From the NCBI RefSeq assembly GCF_900094595.1, contig NZ_FMAD01000002.1, positions 434,001-498,000 of the forward strand: a stretch of 64,000 nt of DNA, given 5' to 3'. Origin of the DNA: Cupriavidus alkaliphilus (GTDB lineage Bacteria > Pseudomonadota > Gammaproteobacteria > Burkholderiales > Burkholderiaceae). The position numbers were made by a program, and so were the translations under genes. The notes under the pieces are model-generated. The model was given only the letters and a program-made list of their open reading frames with translations, did no database searches and had not been told where the DNA came from. Below, one piece after another: positions 9,271 through 17,395 of the stretch. Each line of letters opens with the position of its first letter. Within the stretch, counting starts at the first letter, position 1.

Positions 9271-9702
9271 TTACTGCTTCGGCGCGGCCATTTCCTGGCG
9301 GGCCGTTGCATCCGCTGCCTTGTTCTCGACCTTGCGCTCCTGCTTGGCGGCGCCGACTTCGTCCTTGTACTCGCCCTTGGCGGCCTTTTTCTTCGCCTTG
9401 TATTCGGCGGCGGCCTCGCGGCGTGCCTCGCGGCGCTCGACCAGCGGGTCCTTCGGCGGCTGGATCTGGGTCACGCCGGGTGCGGCGCCCTGGCCGGCGG
9501 GGCTGGCCGCGGCGGCCGGCACGGCAGGCGTTGCCGGGGTTGCGGGCGTTGCCGGCATGCCCTGCGCGGCGGGTGTGGCCGGGGTGGCGGGGGTGGCGGG
9601 CGTGGCGGTCTGTGCAATGGCCGCGGCGCAGCTGAGGCCTGCCAGGCCTGCCGCAATCACGCTGGCGATTCGGGTATGGCGAGCGGGTTGTTTGGGATCC
9701 AT
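9271..9702 (-). CDS. Secreted Ala/Thr/Pro-repeat protein with a charged C-terminus
   Basis: A 143-residue protein that I cannot assign to a named family. Residues 1-31 form a signal peptide (GLAGLSCAAAIAQ with a likely AxA-like cut). Next come runs of the tripeptide ATP (residues about 33-45 and 50-62) broken by AQGM, then a Gly/Ala linker, and a highly charged, Lys/Arg/Glu/Ala-rich helical tail (VERREARREAAAEYKAKKKAAKGEYKD). It resembles low-complexity periplasmic proteins with a helical tail that are common in Cupriavidus and Ralstonia. The sequence GGAGGTATTCC before the start is a strong ribosome site. The repeat DNA could vary in copy number. Function unknown. Confidence 0.7.
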   Translation of the reverse strand: MDPKQPARHTRIASVIAAGLAGLSCAAAIAQTATPATPATPATPAAQGMPATPATPATPAVPAAAASPAGQGAAPGVTQIQPPKDPLVERREARREAAAEYKAKKKAAKGEYKDEVGAAKQERKVENKAADATARQEMAAPKQ

Positions 9703-10125
9703 GGAATACCTCCAGGGTTAGGGTCGGAAGCGCCGGCCCGGTCGGGTCCGGCGCGACGTTTGCCGCACATGCCTGCCGTGCAGGCCAAGCGGCGACAAGG
9801 CCAGTCTAGGCAGTGGCCAGGGTTGGCGCTGTCGGGCTGGCGCCGATGAGACGCCCGAATTGCTCCTACAAGCGCGCCGCCGTGCCGCCGGAACCCACCA
9901 ACGGGAAGGGCCGCACCCCGCCTGGCCGCTTCGCCAAGGCATACCCTTTCAAGATTCTTTAATTCGGCGCCAATAAGATTCACTTCTGCCGGCGCAGCAC
10001 CTTTGCCACCATGGCCCCCACGAAAGCGTGACGCCGCGGTCCCCCAGCCTGGACCAGCTGCCGATGACGTTGTTGTCACGATGTTGACGTAGCGTGCGAT
10101 GGCACAGGAGCGGATGAGGGAAACG
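9703..10125. other. Divergent intergenic region
   Basis: About 420 bases between the divergent repeat protein and outer-membrane barrel genes. It is relatively AT-rich around 9945-9985 (CTTTCAAGATTCTTTAATTCGG), a likely promoter zone. A TGACGT motif occurs twice, near 10065 and 10085, 15-20 bases apart. No gene is supported. Confidence 0.4.
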
Positions 10126-11085
10126 ATGCGAACGCGAGGCCCCCTGGTGTTCATGCTGCTGGCCGGCCTTGCGGCCGCGCCGGTGCCCGCGCTGGCCCAG
10201 GCGGAGCCGGCGTTTCGCGTGGTCGGCGCCGATGTGCAGAAGCAGTCCAATGCGGTGCTGACGCTGATGTCGTTCGCGGTGGTGCCGGACCTGGCTTCCA
10301 GCTCGCTTTCCATCAGCAGTGCCAGTACCGACAACCCGGACCTGACCCTGTGGCAGCTCGGCGGCGGCTTCACGCTGAGCCAGTCGTTCCCGCTCTATCT
10401 GGAAGGCTCGATCGCCTACAACCGCTACGACCCCGCCTTTGTCGCCACCAACGGCCAGGAGTCCCGCAGGCTGCCGGCCAAGTGGAATACGTTTGCCGGC
10501 ACGGTTGGCATCGGCTGGGATTTTCCGCTGATCCCCAGCAAGGAGCTGGTGTTCCGTCCCATCTTCAACGCATCGATCGGCCGCGTCGCCAGCGACCTGT
10601 CCATCGCCCAGTTCGCGGTCGAGCACAAGACCGAGCGCGACATCGCCTTCCTCGACGACGGCGCGATGAATGCGTATGGCCTGGGCGGATCGGTGATGCT
10701 CGACTGGGAGAGCCACCGCGACAACCGCGATATCGACGTCGAGCTGCGCTATACCAATATCTACCTGCGCAGCTTCGGCACCTCGTCGGGGGTGGAGGCT
10801 TCGTCCGCAGCGCAGACCGCCAGCCTGTACGCGCGCTGGCGCGCGCCAACCGGGCTGCGCGCGCTCGACCGGCCGGTGCGCTACGTGCTGGAGCTGTCGC
10901 ACTCGCATTACCTCGGCAGCCAGGCCGGGGCGCTGGGGTTCAACTACCTCACCACGCTGGGCACCGGGCTGGAACTCGACACCAGCGCCCACGAAGTGTT
11001 CGTGACCCGGGTTCGGGCGGTGGTGCGGTACGTCTTCGGGAACAACGTCTCCGGGGTGTCGTTCGGGCTTGCCGCGAGCTTCTAG
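10126..11085 (+). CDS. Outer-membrane beta-barrel protein, autotransporter-barrel-like
   Basis: A 319-residue outer-membrane protein. A signal peptide (PLVFMLLAGLAAAPVPALAQ, cut after ALAQA) is followed by alternating hydrophobic/polar strands (DLTLWQLGGGFTLSQSF, FAGTVGIGWDF, IDVELRYTNIYLRSF, VVRYVFGNNVSGVSFGLAASF) and a C-terminal Phe, the usual signal for BAM-assisted barrel insertion. There is no passenger domain, so it fits a solitary autotransporter-type barrel. ATG 10126 is chosen because GAGGGA lies five bases upstream and the signal peptide begins there; ATG 10099 in frame has no ribosome site. It is divergent from the repeat protein. Role in the envelope unknown; transport or structural functions are possible. 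Confidence 0.7.
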   Translation: MRTRGPLVFMLLAGLAAAPVPALAQAEPAFRVVGADVQKQSNAVLTLMSFAVVPDLASSSLSISSASTDNPDLTLWQLGGGFTLSQSFPLYLEGSIAYNRYDPAFVATNGQESRRLPAKWNTFAGTVGIGWDFPLIPSKELVFRPIFNASIGRVASDLSIAQFAVEHKTERDIAFLDDGAMNAYGLGGSVMLDWESHRDNRDIDVELRYTNIYLRSFGTSSGVEASSAAQTASLYARWRAPTGLRALDRPVRYVLELSHSHYLGSQAGALGFNYLTTLGTGLELDTSAHEVFVTRVRAVVRYVFGNNVSGVSFGLAASF

Positions 11086-11240
11086 CGTACCCGGTCTGAA
11101 AGAAAATCTGTCTGTCCGGGCCGCGCCGCAAGCGGCAACGATGCGCGAAATGCAGCGATAAGAGGGCGGGAAATTCGTCCGAAGCAGCGCGGCCAGGCCC
11201 GTGCTACGCTTCCGGCGAGATCAAGCAAAACTTTCCCGCC

Positions 11241-12161
11241 ATGAAGTCGCCCGTCTATCTGAATGCCCTTCGCGCCTTTGAAGCCAGCGCCCGGCATCAG
11301 AGCTTTTCGGCCGCAGCCGCCGAACTGAACGTGACGCCCGCCGCGATCGGCCAGCTTGTGCGCAGCCTGGAAGACTGGCTCGGCACGCCGCTGTTCCATC
11401 GCCAGGCCAAGGGCCGCGCGCGCCTGATTCCCACCGAAGTCGCGGAGCGGGCGCTGCCCGACATCCGCGCGGGCCTGGACCGGCTTGCCGTCGGCCTGGA
11501 CCGGTTGAAGGAAGGCTCGGCCAACGGCATCCTGACAGTGACCACCAGCCCTGCCTTCGCCGCCAAATGGCTGCTGCCGCGCATCGAACGCTTCCAGGCG
11601 CGGTGGCCGGATACCGACGTGCGCCTGGACACCAACCTCAAGCCCCTGGATTTCGCCACGCATGGCATTGATATCGGCGTGCGTTATGGCGCAGGGCAAT
11701 GGCCTGACGTTGCGGCGGAGAAGCTGATGGATGAGCAGATCTATCCGGTCTGCTCGCCGGAATATGCCCGCGGCAAACGGGTTCGCAAGCCTGCCGATCT
11801 CGCCGGCGTCACGCTGATCCATGACCTCTCGGTCCCGAGTCACGCCGGCTTTGCCTCCTGGAGTGCGTGGCTCGGGGCGGCCGGCGTCGAGGGCGTCGAA
11901 GTCAAGCGCGGCATGCGGATCAATAACTCGGCGGCGGTCTTGCAGGCGGCGATCGATGGCCATGGCGTCGCACTGGGCCGCAGCGTGATGGCGCGGGACG
12001 ATCTGGTGTCTGGCCGGCTGGTGCGGCTTTTTCCGGATATCGAATGCCTGTCCGCACTGGCCTATTACGTCGTCTATCGCCCGGAGTGTGCAAGCCTGCC
12101 GAGACTGGTGGCGTTTCGCGACTGGCTGTTCGAGGAAGTGGCGAACGCCCGGGCGAAGTGA
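11241..12161 (+). CDS. LysR-family regulator, GcvA-like
   Basis: A 306-residue LysR-type transcription factor. The N-terminal winged helix (YLNALRAFEASARHQSFSAAAAELNVTPAAIGQLVRSLEDWLGTPLF, about residues 5-53) has the pattern of the GcvA subgroup. The effector domain begins near residue 90 (GILTVTTSPAFAAKWLLPRIERF), again GcvA-like (SFAxxWLxPRL). It is convergent with the carboxymuconolactone decarboxylase-like gene and follows the barrel gene after 155 bases. Regulators of this subgroup often control an adjacent divergent gene, but here the upstream neighbour points the same way, so the target is unclear. Start set by the family alignment. Confidence 0.88.
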   Translation: MKSPVYLNALRAFEASARHQSFSAAAAELNVTPAAIGQLVRSLEDWLGTPLFHRQAKGRARLIPTEVAERALPDIRAGLDRLAVGLDRLKEGSANGILTVTTSPAFAAKWLLPRIERFQARWPDTDVRLDTNLKPLDFATHGIDIGVRYGAGQWPDVAAEKLMDEQIYPVCSPEYARGKRVRKPADLAGVTLIHDLSVPSHAGFASWSAWLGAAGVEGVEVKRGMRINNSAAVLQAAIDGHGVALGRSVMARDDLVSGRLVRLFPDIECLSALAYYVVYRPECASLPRLVAFRDWLFEEVANARAK

Positions 12162-12238
12162 CGGCCTTGGTTGGACGGCCTGCTGCTTGTGAAGCGCTCC
12201 AGCCCGACCCGTCCGGTGGGGCCAGAGCGCTCCGTGAC

Positions 12239-12580
12239 CTATTTTGTCAGTTGTGCGTGGGCGTCCAGCACGCGCGCCGAGTAGGTCAGTGCAGCACCGG
12301 CGTTCAGCGCGACCGCGACGCCCAGCGCTTCGGAGATTTCACCCAGCGTGGCGCCATGCTCCACGGCCTTCCTGGTGTGCACCGAGATGCAGCCGTCGCA
12401 CCGTGTGGTCACGGCCACGGCCAGCGCGATCAGCTCATGCATCTTGGGCTCGAGATGGCCGGTCTTGACCGCTGCGTTGTCGATCGTCTGCAAGCCACGG
12501 ATGACATCGGGGCTTTGCTGGGCGAACTCGCCCACGCGCGCCAGCAGGGCGTCGCGATAGGCATTCCAGTCTTTCATCAT
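12239..12580 (-). CDS. Carboxymuconolactone decarboxylase / AhpD-like protein
   Basis: A 113-residue all-helical protein of the CMD/AhpD fold. It carries the redox-type motif CDGCISVHTRKAVEHGAT (Cys-x-x-Cys and a following His) found in AhpD-like peroxidase partners rather than in the decarboxylase PcaC, which lacks the CxxC. The N-terminal part (MMKDWNAYRDALLARVGEF) is typical of small hydroperoxidase-like members. It is the last gene of a minus-strand group, 51 bases after the SDR gene, so it is probably co-transcribed and may protect from, or take part in, oxidation of an aromatic or quinone intermediate (inference). Start by length and GGAACCACAACC upstream. Confidence 0.85.
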   Translation of the reverse strand: MMKDWNAYRDALLARVGEFAQQSPDVIRGLQTIDNAAVKTGHLEPKMHELIALAVAVTTRCDGCISVHTRKAVEHGATLGEISEALGVAVALNAGAALTYSARVLDAHAQLTK

Positions 12581-12631
12581 GGTTGTGGTTCCTGTTGAGT
12601 GGGATGGTGAAGGGAGCTTGCCCGTCGAGCT

Positions 12632-13405
12632 TCAGTTGCGGCCGGCCATCACGCCGCCGTCCACATCCCAGATTGCGCCGGTGACCCAGCTCGCCTTGTC
12701 CGAAAGCAGGAAGACGATGGCCTCGGCCACATCGCGAGGGGTGCCCACGCGGCCGATCGGGTGGAAGCTGTTGAAGCCCTGCAGCGCGCTGTGGACTTCC
12801 GCCTTGGGAATAAAGCCTTCGTAGATCGGCGTCTGGACCACCGCGGGCGATACCGCGTTGACACGGATACGCCTGGGGGCGAGTTCCATCGCAAGATGTT
12901 GCGTCAGCGAGTGCAGGCCGGCCTTGGCCATCGAGTAAGCGGACGACGGCGTCGCGGCGATGGCCTGCTTTGCCCACATCGAGCCGATGTTGACGATCGC
13001 TCCCGGGCGCTCGGCGGCAACCAGGTTGGCGGCGACCTTCTGCGTCACGAAGAAGAACGCCTTGTTCAGCTTCATGTACTGGTCGTAATCCGCATCCTCA
13101 TGATCGAGGAAGGGCTTCGGGAAGAACACGCCTGCGGCGTTGACCAGCAGATCGATGTCCCGATGCGCCTCGTCGATGGCCTGCAGAAGGGCAGCCAGCC
13201 CGGCGTCGCTCGACAGGTCGGCAGTCAGCGCCCACACGTTGCCGAGGGGGGCCAGTTCCTTGCGCGCTTCCTCGGTCTTCTCCGGACGGTTGCCGATGAT
13301 GACGGCACTACCACCCTGGGCCAGCACCATGCGCGCCGTTTCCAGGCCCATGCCGCTCGTGCCGCCAACCACCAGAACCTTCTTGCCTGCAAATTCGTTG
13401 CTCAT
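12632..13405 (-). CDS. Short-chain dehydrogenase/reductase
   Basis: A 257-residue classical SDR that uses NAD(P)H to interconvert an alcohol and a ketone. Visible motifs: cofactor loop GGTSGMG (residues about 14-20), NAAG near 88, catalytic Ser in [13 protein letters not shown] (Tyr-x-x-x-Lys) and the C-terminal DVDGGVMAG. An Asn instead of the usual Asp/Arg after the second strand (IIGNRPEK) suggests NADP preference, though this is weak evidence. It stands second to last in the minus-strand catabolic group and has a 265-base upstream gap that holds the palindrome GCGATATCGC, so it may have its own promoter. Substrate unknown. Confidence 0.88.
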   Translation of the reverse strand: MSNEFAGKKVLVVGGTSGMGLETARMVLAQGGSAVIIGNRPEKTEEARKELAPLGNVWALTADLSSDAGLAALLQAIDEAHRDIDLLVNAAGVFFPKPFLDHEDADYDQYMKLNKAFFFVTQKVAANLVAAERPGAIVNIGSMWAKQAIAATPSSAYSMAKAGLHSLTQHLAMELAPRRIRVNAVSPAVVQTPIYEGFIPKAEVHSALQGFNSFHPIGRVGTPRDVAEAIVFLLSDKASWVTGAIWDVDGGVMAGRN

Positions 13406-13527
13406 ATCGCATCACTCCATTCAAAGTCTGTAAAGACGCTTGAGGTGGAAGAAAATCTTCACCGTTCAAGGCCCGGAACGGGCCTCGGTTCAAGCGTCAG
13501 CAGAACACTGCATGTATGTAATTTTTG

Positions 13528-13537
13528 GCGATATCGC
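13528..13537. promoter_or_regulatory. Palindrome GCGATATCGC upstream of the SDR gene
   Basis: A perfect 10-base palindrome in the gap before the SDR-CMD pair, about 120 bases upstream of the SDR start. It overlaps a second palindrome, CGCGTACGCG (13535-13544). The same GCGATATCGC occurs in the divergent promoter region at 16100-16109. Candidate operator for the divergent LysR or another regulator. Confidence 0.35.
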
Positions 13538-13639
13538 GTACGCGGGCAAACGAGATAATGTGTGCGGGTGAGAAAGGTTTTCTTTGCGTGAAGAGCCTGC
13601 GCCTCTGGCTTGGCGGGTGTCGATTGGGGGGGCGGAGAG

Positions 13640-13663
13640 CGACTCGTGCAAAGCATCGAGTCG
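13640..13663 (-). terminator. Hairpin after the monooxygenase-like gene
   Basis: CGACTCG and CGAGTCG pair around a 10-base loop, eight bases after the stop of the small monooxygenase gene. There is no following U-run, so it is a weak terminator or an mRNA processing hairpin that would separate the upper three genes from the SDR-CMD pair. Confidence 0.35.
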
Positions 13664-13670
13664 TCGCAGA

Positions 13671-13961
13671 TCAGAGCACCGTATTGACGTGATGGATGGC
13701 CGGCGGTGCGGCGAAGCAGTCACCGACGAGACCGCGCCATTGATGAAACGCTTCGGACTGGCGGAAGTGCACGGTATGGTCTTCAAGCGTTTCCCATGCG
13801 ACCACCAGCGTGTAGTGCGACGGCTGTTCGATGGAGCGTTGCAGGTTCACCCCATGGCAGCCTTTCGAATCCAGGAACAGGGGCCTGGCCCTGGCGACAC
13901 TGGCTTCGAACTGGGCCTCCATGCTTGGCTTGATGGTGATCTGTACGATTTCGTGAATCAT
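13671..13961 (-). CDS. Antibiotic-biosynthesis monooxygenase-like (ABM) protein
   Basis: A 96-residue dimeric alpha/beta-barrel-fold protein of the ABM family, whose members include quinol monooxygenase YgiN. It begins with the edge strand MIHEIVQITIKPSMEAQFEASV, has the family middle motif LQRSIEQPSHYTLVVAWETLEDHTVHFRQSEAFHQW and ends with a short C-terminal strand. The His in HTVHF and the SxxF helix are typical. It lies 68 bases downstream of the Bug receptor gene in the same direction. Cofactor-free oxygenation of a quinol-like intermediate is a possible role; many members have unknown substrates. A longer open frame upstream is a shadow of the neighbouring gene. Confidence 0.82.
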   Translation of the reverse strand: MIHEIVQITIKPSMEAQFEASVARARPLFLDSKGCHGVNLQRSIEQPSHYTLVVAWETLEDHTVHFRQSEAFHQWRGLVGDCFAAPPAIHHVNTVL

Positions 13962-14029
13962 GAGGCGCTGCCTGTTGGAGTAGGGGGATTCGTGTGGCAC
14001 GGGGCCGAAGCCCCATGCCGGTTCCGGCA

Positions 14030-15043
14030 TTACTCCGGTGTAATGCCCGCCGATTCCACCACGGTGCGCCAACGCTGGACTTCGCTGTTCCAGAACGCGG
14101 CGAACTCGCGTGGCCCGCGGGGATCGACCCGGAATCCAAGTTCCCGCGCCTTGTTGGCCACGTCCGGTGTCGACATGATGCGCACCAGCTCGCCGCCAAG
14201 CTTCTGGACGATCGCATCCGGCGTGGCGCCCGGTACCATCACGGCGGTCCATTGCTCTACGTTCAGCTTCGGCATCCCGCCTTCCGCGGTCGTCGGCACG
14301 TTCGGTACCTGCGGATTGCGCTGGGCGCTGGCAATGGCGATGGCGCGAAGCTTGCCGGACTTCACGAACGGCAGCGATTCGGGGAAGTTGCTGAAGATGA
14401 CATCGAGCTGCCCGCCCATCAGATCGGTCAGCGATGGCGCGCCGCCCTTGTAGGGCACGTGCAGGATCTTGGTGCCGTTGAGCTGATTGAACAGTGCCAG
14501 CGACATATGCGAGGGCGTGCCGACACCGCTCGAGCCCGCGTTGAGAGACCTGGACTTTGCGGCGGCGGCGAGGTCAGCGAGAGATTGAATCTTGCTGTCG
14601 GCCGGTACCACGACCAGAACCGGCGTGCCTGCCAGCAGTGCGACAGGCTTCAGGTCTTTGTCGAAATTCAGTTTTGACCTGCCGCGGAACAGCGTTGCGT
14701 TGACCGAATGCGTCATGTTGACCGCTAGCAGGGTATTGCCGTCAGGCGCAGCCCGGGCTGCTGTCTCCGCACCGAGCATGGCGTTGGCCCCGGGCTTGTT
14801 CTCAACGATGACGTTGGTTTTCCAGCGCTCGCCGAGCTGCTGCGCAACCAGTCGCGCCATGACATCGGTCAGGCCCGCGGGCGGGAACGGCACGACGTAC
14901 CGTAGCATCGCACCCGGCTTCGGGTAGTCGCTGGCTTGCGCCCAGGCAATACCGGGCAAGGCCAGCGCACAGGCGAAGGCGAGCACGGCGCGCCTGGCAA
15001 AGATCCGCTTCGTCGATGAATCGAGGTTCCGCTTCGGGGTCAT
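14030..15043 (-). CDS. Bug-family periplasmic solute receptor
   Basis: A 337-residue substrate-binding protein of the Bug (TctC-like) family, greatly expanded in Cupriavidus and Bordetella. A signal peptide with a twin-Arg-like start (RRAVLAFACALALPGIAWAQA) is followed by the domain-1 motif YVVPFPPAGLTDVMARLVAQQL, NKPGANAMLG and the middle motif VPYKGGAPSLTDLMGGQLD. Such receptors usually bind carboxylates and hand them to TctAB transporters; no tctA/tctB genes are present here, as for most orphan Bug genes. It is between the 2-hydroxyacid dehydrogenase and the ABM gene, consistent with uptake or sensing of an organic acid that the cluster uses (inference). Confidence 0.92.
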   Translation of the reverse strand: MTPKRNLDSSTKRIFARRAVLAFACALALPGIAWAQASDYPKPGAMLRYVVPFPPAGLTDVMARLVAQQLGERWKTNVIVENKPGANAMLGAETAARAAPDGNTLLAVNMTHSVNATLFRGRSKLNFDKDLKPVALLAGTPVLVVVPADSKIQSLADLAAAAKSRSLNAGSSGVGTPSHMSLALFNQLNGTKILHVPYKGGAPSLTDLMGGQLDVIFSNFPESLPFVKSGKLRAIAIASAQRNPQVPNVPTTAEGGMPKLNVEQWTAVMVPGATPDAIVQKLGGELVRIMSTPDVANKARELGFRVDPRGPREFAAFWNSEVQRWRTVVESAGITPE

Positions 15044-15142
15044 GTCTATGTCTCCTGATGGTGAGGCCGTGGTAGATGCCGGCCCTTCTGAGGTAATGCG
15101 CGAGCGAGGTGTGGCCAGGCTTGGCGCGAACGGTCTCCGTGG

Positions 15143-16066
15143 TCAGGCCAGGGCTTCCAGGACTTTCGACGCCACGAGACTGCTCACCCGCTCGTTCGAT
15201 TCGATCGTCAGTCCGCCGATGTGAGGCGTGAGGATCAGGTTTGGACAGCCTTCGAAATGCGGCGCCAGTGCCAGCGGCTCATCAGCAAACACGTCGAGCG
15301 CCGCCCCGCCGAGCTGTCCGGTACGCAGCGCCGTGGCAACGGCATGCTCATCCACGATGCCGCCGCGCGCCGTGTTCACCAGGATCGCGCCAGGCTTCAT
15401 TGCCGCGAGCCGGCGCTCATCGATGAAGTTCCGCGTGGATTCGATCAGCGGTATGTGCAGGCTCACCACGTCAGCCCCGGCGAGCAGGTGGTCGAGCTGC
15501 GCTGGCGATACGCCCAGCTCGGCAAAGGGCGGGGCGTTGTCGGCCATGGCCGGGTCGAATGCCATGACCTGCATGCCCAGCGCCCTGGCAAGCCGAGCCG
15601 TCAGCTGCCCGATCGAACCGAACCCGATCAGCCCGAGGGTCTTGCCGGCAAGTTCGCGCCCCTGCGACAAGGCGCTGCGCGGCCAGCGTCCGGCCGCTAC
15701 GTCTGCAGTGCTGGCGTAGGCGCCGCGCAGCAGCAACATGGCGCTCGCAATGACGTACTCCGCCACGCTGTGCGCGTTGGCCCCGGTGGCTGGAATGACG
15801 CGGATGCCGCGTGTCTCGCACGCCTGCACGTCGATGTTGTCCAGGCCCACGCCGAGGCGTCCCACTACCTTGCACCGCGTCAGCGCCGCAAGCAGGTCGC
15901 CCCGCACCCGGGTGCGATTGCGCACGATGATCGCGTCGCACTGCGGCGCTTCGCGCACGAGGCGCGGGAGATCGTCGACCAGTTGAGGGTCGTAGGTGAC
16001 GTCATGCGCCGCACGCAATTGGTCCACTGCGGGTGCGTCCATGAACTCGGTGATCAGGATCTTCAT
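15143..16066 (-). CDS. D-2-hydroxyacid dehydrogenase family protein
   Basis: A 307-residue NAD-dependent D-isomer-specific 2-hydroxyacid dehydrogenase. Seen: the Rossmann motif LGLIGFGSIGQ (about residue 142-152), VGRLGVGLDNID, the substrate-binding Arg in VNTARGGIVDE and the catalytic His in TPHIGGLT. The frame extends upstream, but ATG 16066 has GGAGAAGACG directly before it and the product starts MKILITEFMD, the normal family start. First gene of the minus-strand group, 136 bases from the divergent LysR gene. It may reduce or oxidise a 2-oxo/2-hydroxy acid such as glyoxylate, phosphoglycerate or a branched acid; the specificity is not readable. Confidence 0.9.
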   Translation of the reverse strand: MKILITEFMDAPAVDQLRAAHDVTYDPQLVDDLPRLVREAPQCDAIIVRNRTRVRGDLLAALTRCKVVGRLGVGLDNIDVQACETRGIRVIPATGANAHSVAEYVIASAMLLLRGAYASTADVAAGRWPRSALSQGRELAGKTLGLIGFGSIGQLTARLARALGMQVMAFDPAMADNAPPFAELGVSPAQLDHLLAGADVVSLHIPLIESTRNFIDERRLAAMKPGAILVNTARGGIVDEHAVATALRTGQLGGAALDVFADEPLALAPHFEGCPNLILTPHIGGLTIESNERVSSLVASKVLEALA

Positions 16067-16099
16067 CGTCTTCTCCATCAATGCCTGGAATTTCTGTAA

Positions 16100-16109
16100 G
16101 CGATATCGC
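16100..16109. promoter_or_regulatory. Palindrome GCGATATCGC in divergent promoter region
   Basis: A perfect 10-base palindrome 34 bases before the 2-hydroxyacid dehydrogenase start and 94 before the divergent LysR start. The same word recurs at 13528-13537. LysR proteins usually bind interrupted dyads between divergent genes, so this is a reasonable candidate site. Confidence 0.4.
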
Positions 16110-16202
16110 CGCGATCGAGCCGCTTCGCCTGGCGGTCGCCGGTCTTGTGATTTGCGAGCATAATGGCCTCCGAGCAATCTGAAAAAACGGATAAATCAGC
16201 TT

Positions 16203-17156
16203 ATGGTGACCCGAAAAACAGGTCAATCCGGAGGCAGGCTGCGTATCAACCTGAAGCTGCTGGAAGTCTTTCTTGCCACCGCCCATGACGGTTCGACGCG
16301 GGCGGCTGCGGATCGCGTCGCCAGGTCCCAGTCGGCTGCCAGCAGTGCGCTGGTCGAGCTGGAATCGCTGCTCGGCGTCCAGCTGTTTGATCGCAGTGGA
16401 CGTCGCCTGGTCCTCAATGAGAACGGGCGGGCATTTCTGCCGCGCGCAGCCTCGCTGATCGAAGCCGCCGGCGAACTCGAGCACTTGTTTCATGGGCAGC
16501 ACGCCGCGCCCCTGCGCGTGGCGGCCAGCATGACGATCGGGGAGCACATCCTGCCACCCTTGTTGGCGCGATGGAAAGTGTCCCATCCCAACAGCCCGGT
16601 GCGCCTGCAGATTGCAAACACCACCGAAGTGCTCGCCGCAGTGGCCGCCTTTGATGCCGACATCGGATTCATCGAAGGGCCGCAGTCCCACCCCGATCTG
16701 CTCCTGCGCGAATGGATGACGGACGAAATGGTGATTATTTCTTCGTCTTCTCATCCGCTGGCGCGGGGAATGGTCACGCGTGAGGCGCTGCGCGAGGCGC
16801 GGTGGGCCTTGCGCGAGCGGGGCTCCGGCACACGGGAGGCGGCGGACCGTTGGCTGCTGGCGCAGCTCGAGGACGTACACGTCGATTTCGAACTCGGCAC
16901 GCCGGAGGCCATCAAGGCCCTGGTGGCGGCCGGCGACGCGCTGGCGATCCTGCCCCGCCACAGCGTCGCAGCGTCACTCCGGCGCGGCGAGCTGAAGGAG
17001 TTGCGCGCCTTTCTTCCCACGGCGGTGCGCCAGCTCGCGGTGGTGACGCACCGGGAGCGTCGGCTTGGTGCCGGCGGCGAGGCCTTCCTCGAGCATTGCT
17101 TCGAGGGCGTCGGGAAAATAAAGCGGTCCTCCGCAGCCAAGTCTGTCATGAGCTAG
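16203..17156 (+). CDS. LysR-family regulator, CysB/CbbR-like group
   Basis: A 317-residue LysR-type factor. The DNA-binding domain is around residues 15-72 (LKLLEVFLATAHDGSTRAAADRVARSQSAASSALVELESLLGVQLFDRSGRRL); the effector domain starts near residue 95 (PLRVAASMTIGEHILPPLLARW), a pattern of the CbbR/YeiE-like group. It is divergent from the 2-hydroxyacid dehydrogenase, so it very likely regulates that minus-strand group. The ATG at 16203 is preceded by an AT-rich stretch (GAAAAAACGGATAAATCAG) that probably includes its promoter. A hairpin 15 bases after the stop separates it from groES. Confidence 0.9.
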   Translation: MVTRKTGQSGGRLRINLKLLEVFLATAHDGSTRAAADRVARSQSAASSALVELESLLGVQLFDRSGRRLVLNENGRAFLPRAASLIEAAGELEHLFHGQHAAPLRVAASMTIGEHILPPLLARWKVSHPNSPVRLQIANTTEVLAAVAAFDADIGFIEGPQSHPDLLLREWMTDEMVIISSSSHPLARGMVTREALREARWALRERGSGTREAADRWLLAQLEDVHVDFELGTPEAIKALVAAGDALAILPRHSVAASLRRGELKELRAFLPTAVRQLAVVTHRERRLGAGGEAFLEHCFEGVGKIKRSSAAKSVMS

Positions 17157-17170
17157 CCGTGGACATCGCT

Positions 17171-17188
17171 TCCTGCTGCACGGCAGGA
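17171..17188 (+). terminator. Hairpin after the LysR gene
   Basis: TCCTGC and GCAGGA pair around a 6-base loop, 15 bases after the LysR stop. There is no T-run. A second stem, CCCCGG (17212-17217) with CCGGGG (17236-17241), lies just upstream of the groES promoter. Together they may insulate groESL from read-through. Confidence 0.4.
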
Positions 17189-17247
17189 GCGGGTACGCGG
17201 CCCGCAGCGTTCCCCGGCTCCGGGAAAACCCGCATCCGGGGCCTGTC

Positions 17248-17276
17248 TTGAAATGCCCCCACCCCGTCCCTATAAT
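17248..17276 (+). promoter_or_regulatory. groESL promoter
   Basis: TTGAAA at 17248-17253 and TATAAT at 17271-17276 are spaced by exactly 17 bases: a near-perfect housekeeping promoter. The sequence CTTGAA (17247-17252) followed by CCCTATA could also serve the heat-shock sigma factor, but the spacing and -10 fit that less well. The last base of the -10 is the first base of the CIRCE element. Confidence 0.88.
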
Positions 17277-17302
17277 TAGCACTCGTCAGGGGGGAGTGCT
17301 AA
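17276..17302 (+). promoter_or_regulatory. CIRCE operator (HrcA-binding site)
   Basis: TTAGCACTC at 17276-17284, a 9-base spacer and GAGTGCTAA at 17294-17302 make a perfect CIRCE inverted repeat. It overlaps the -10 and the start region, so HrcA binding would block initiation. This is the known control of groESL in many bacteria. Confidence 0.97.
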
Positions 17303-17395
17303 CAACCCCTGCGACACCTGAACATTTCTGACGGCCGTCGCCTCGGTAGCCGGCCGATTTGTGATCAAAAACTCACTTTGTATCTAGGAGTCCGT

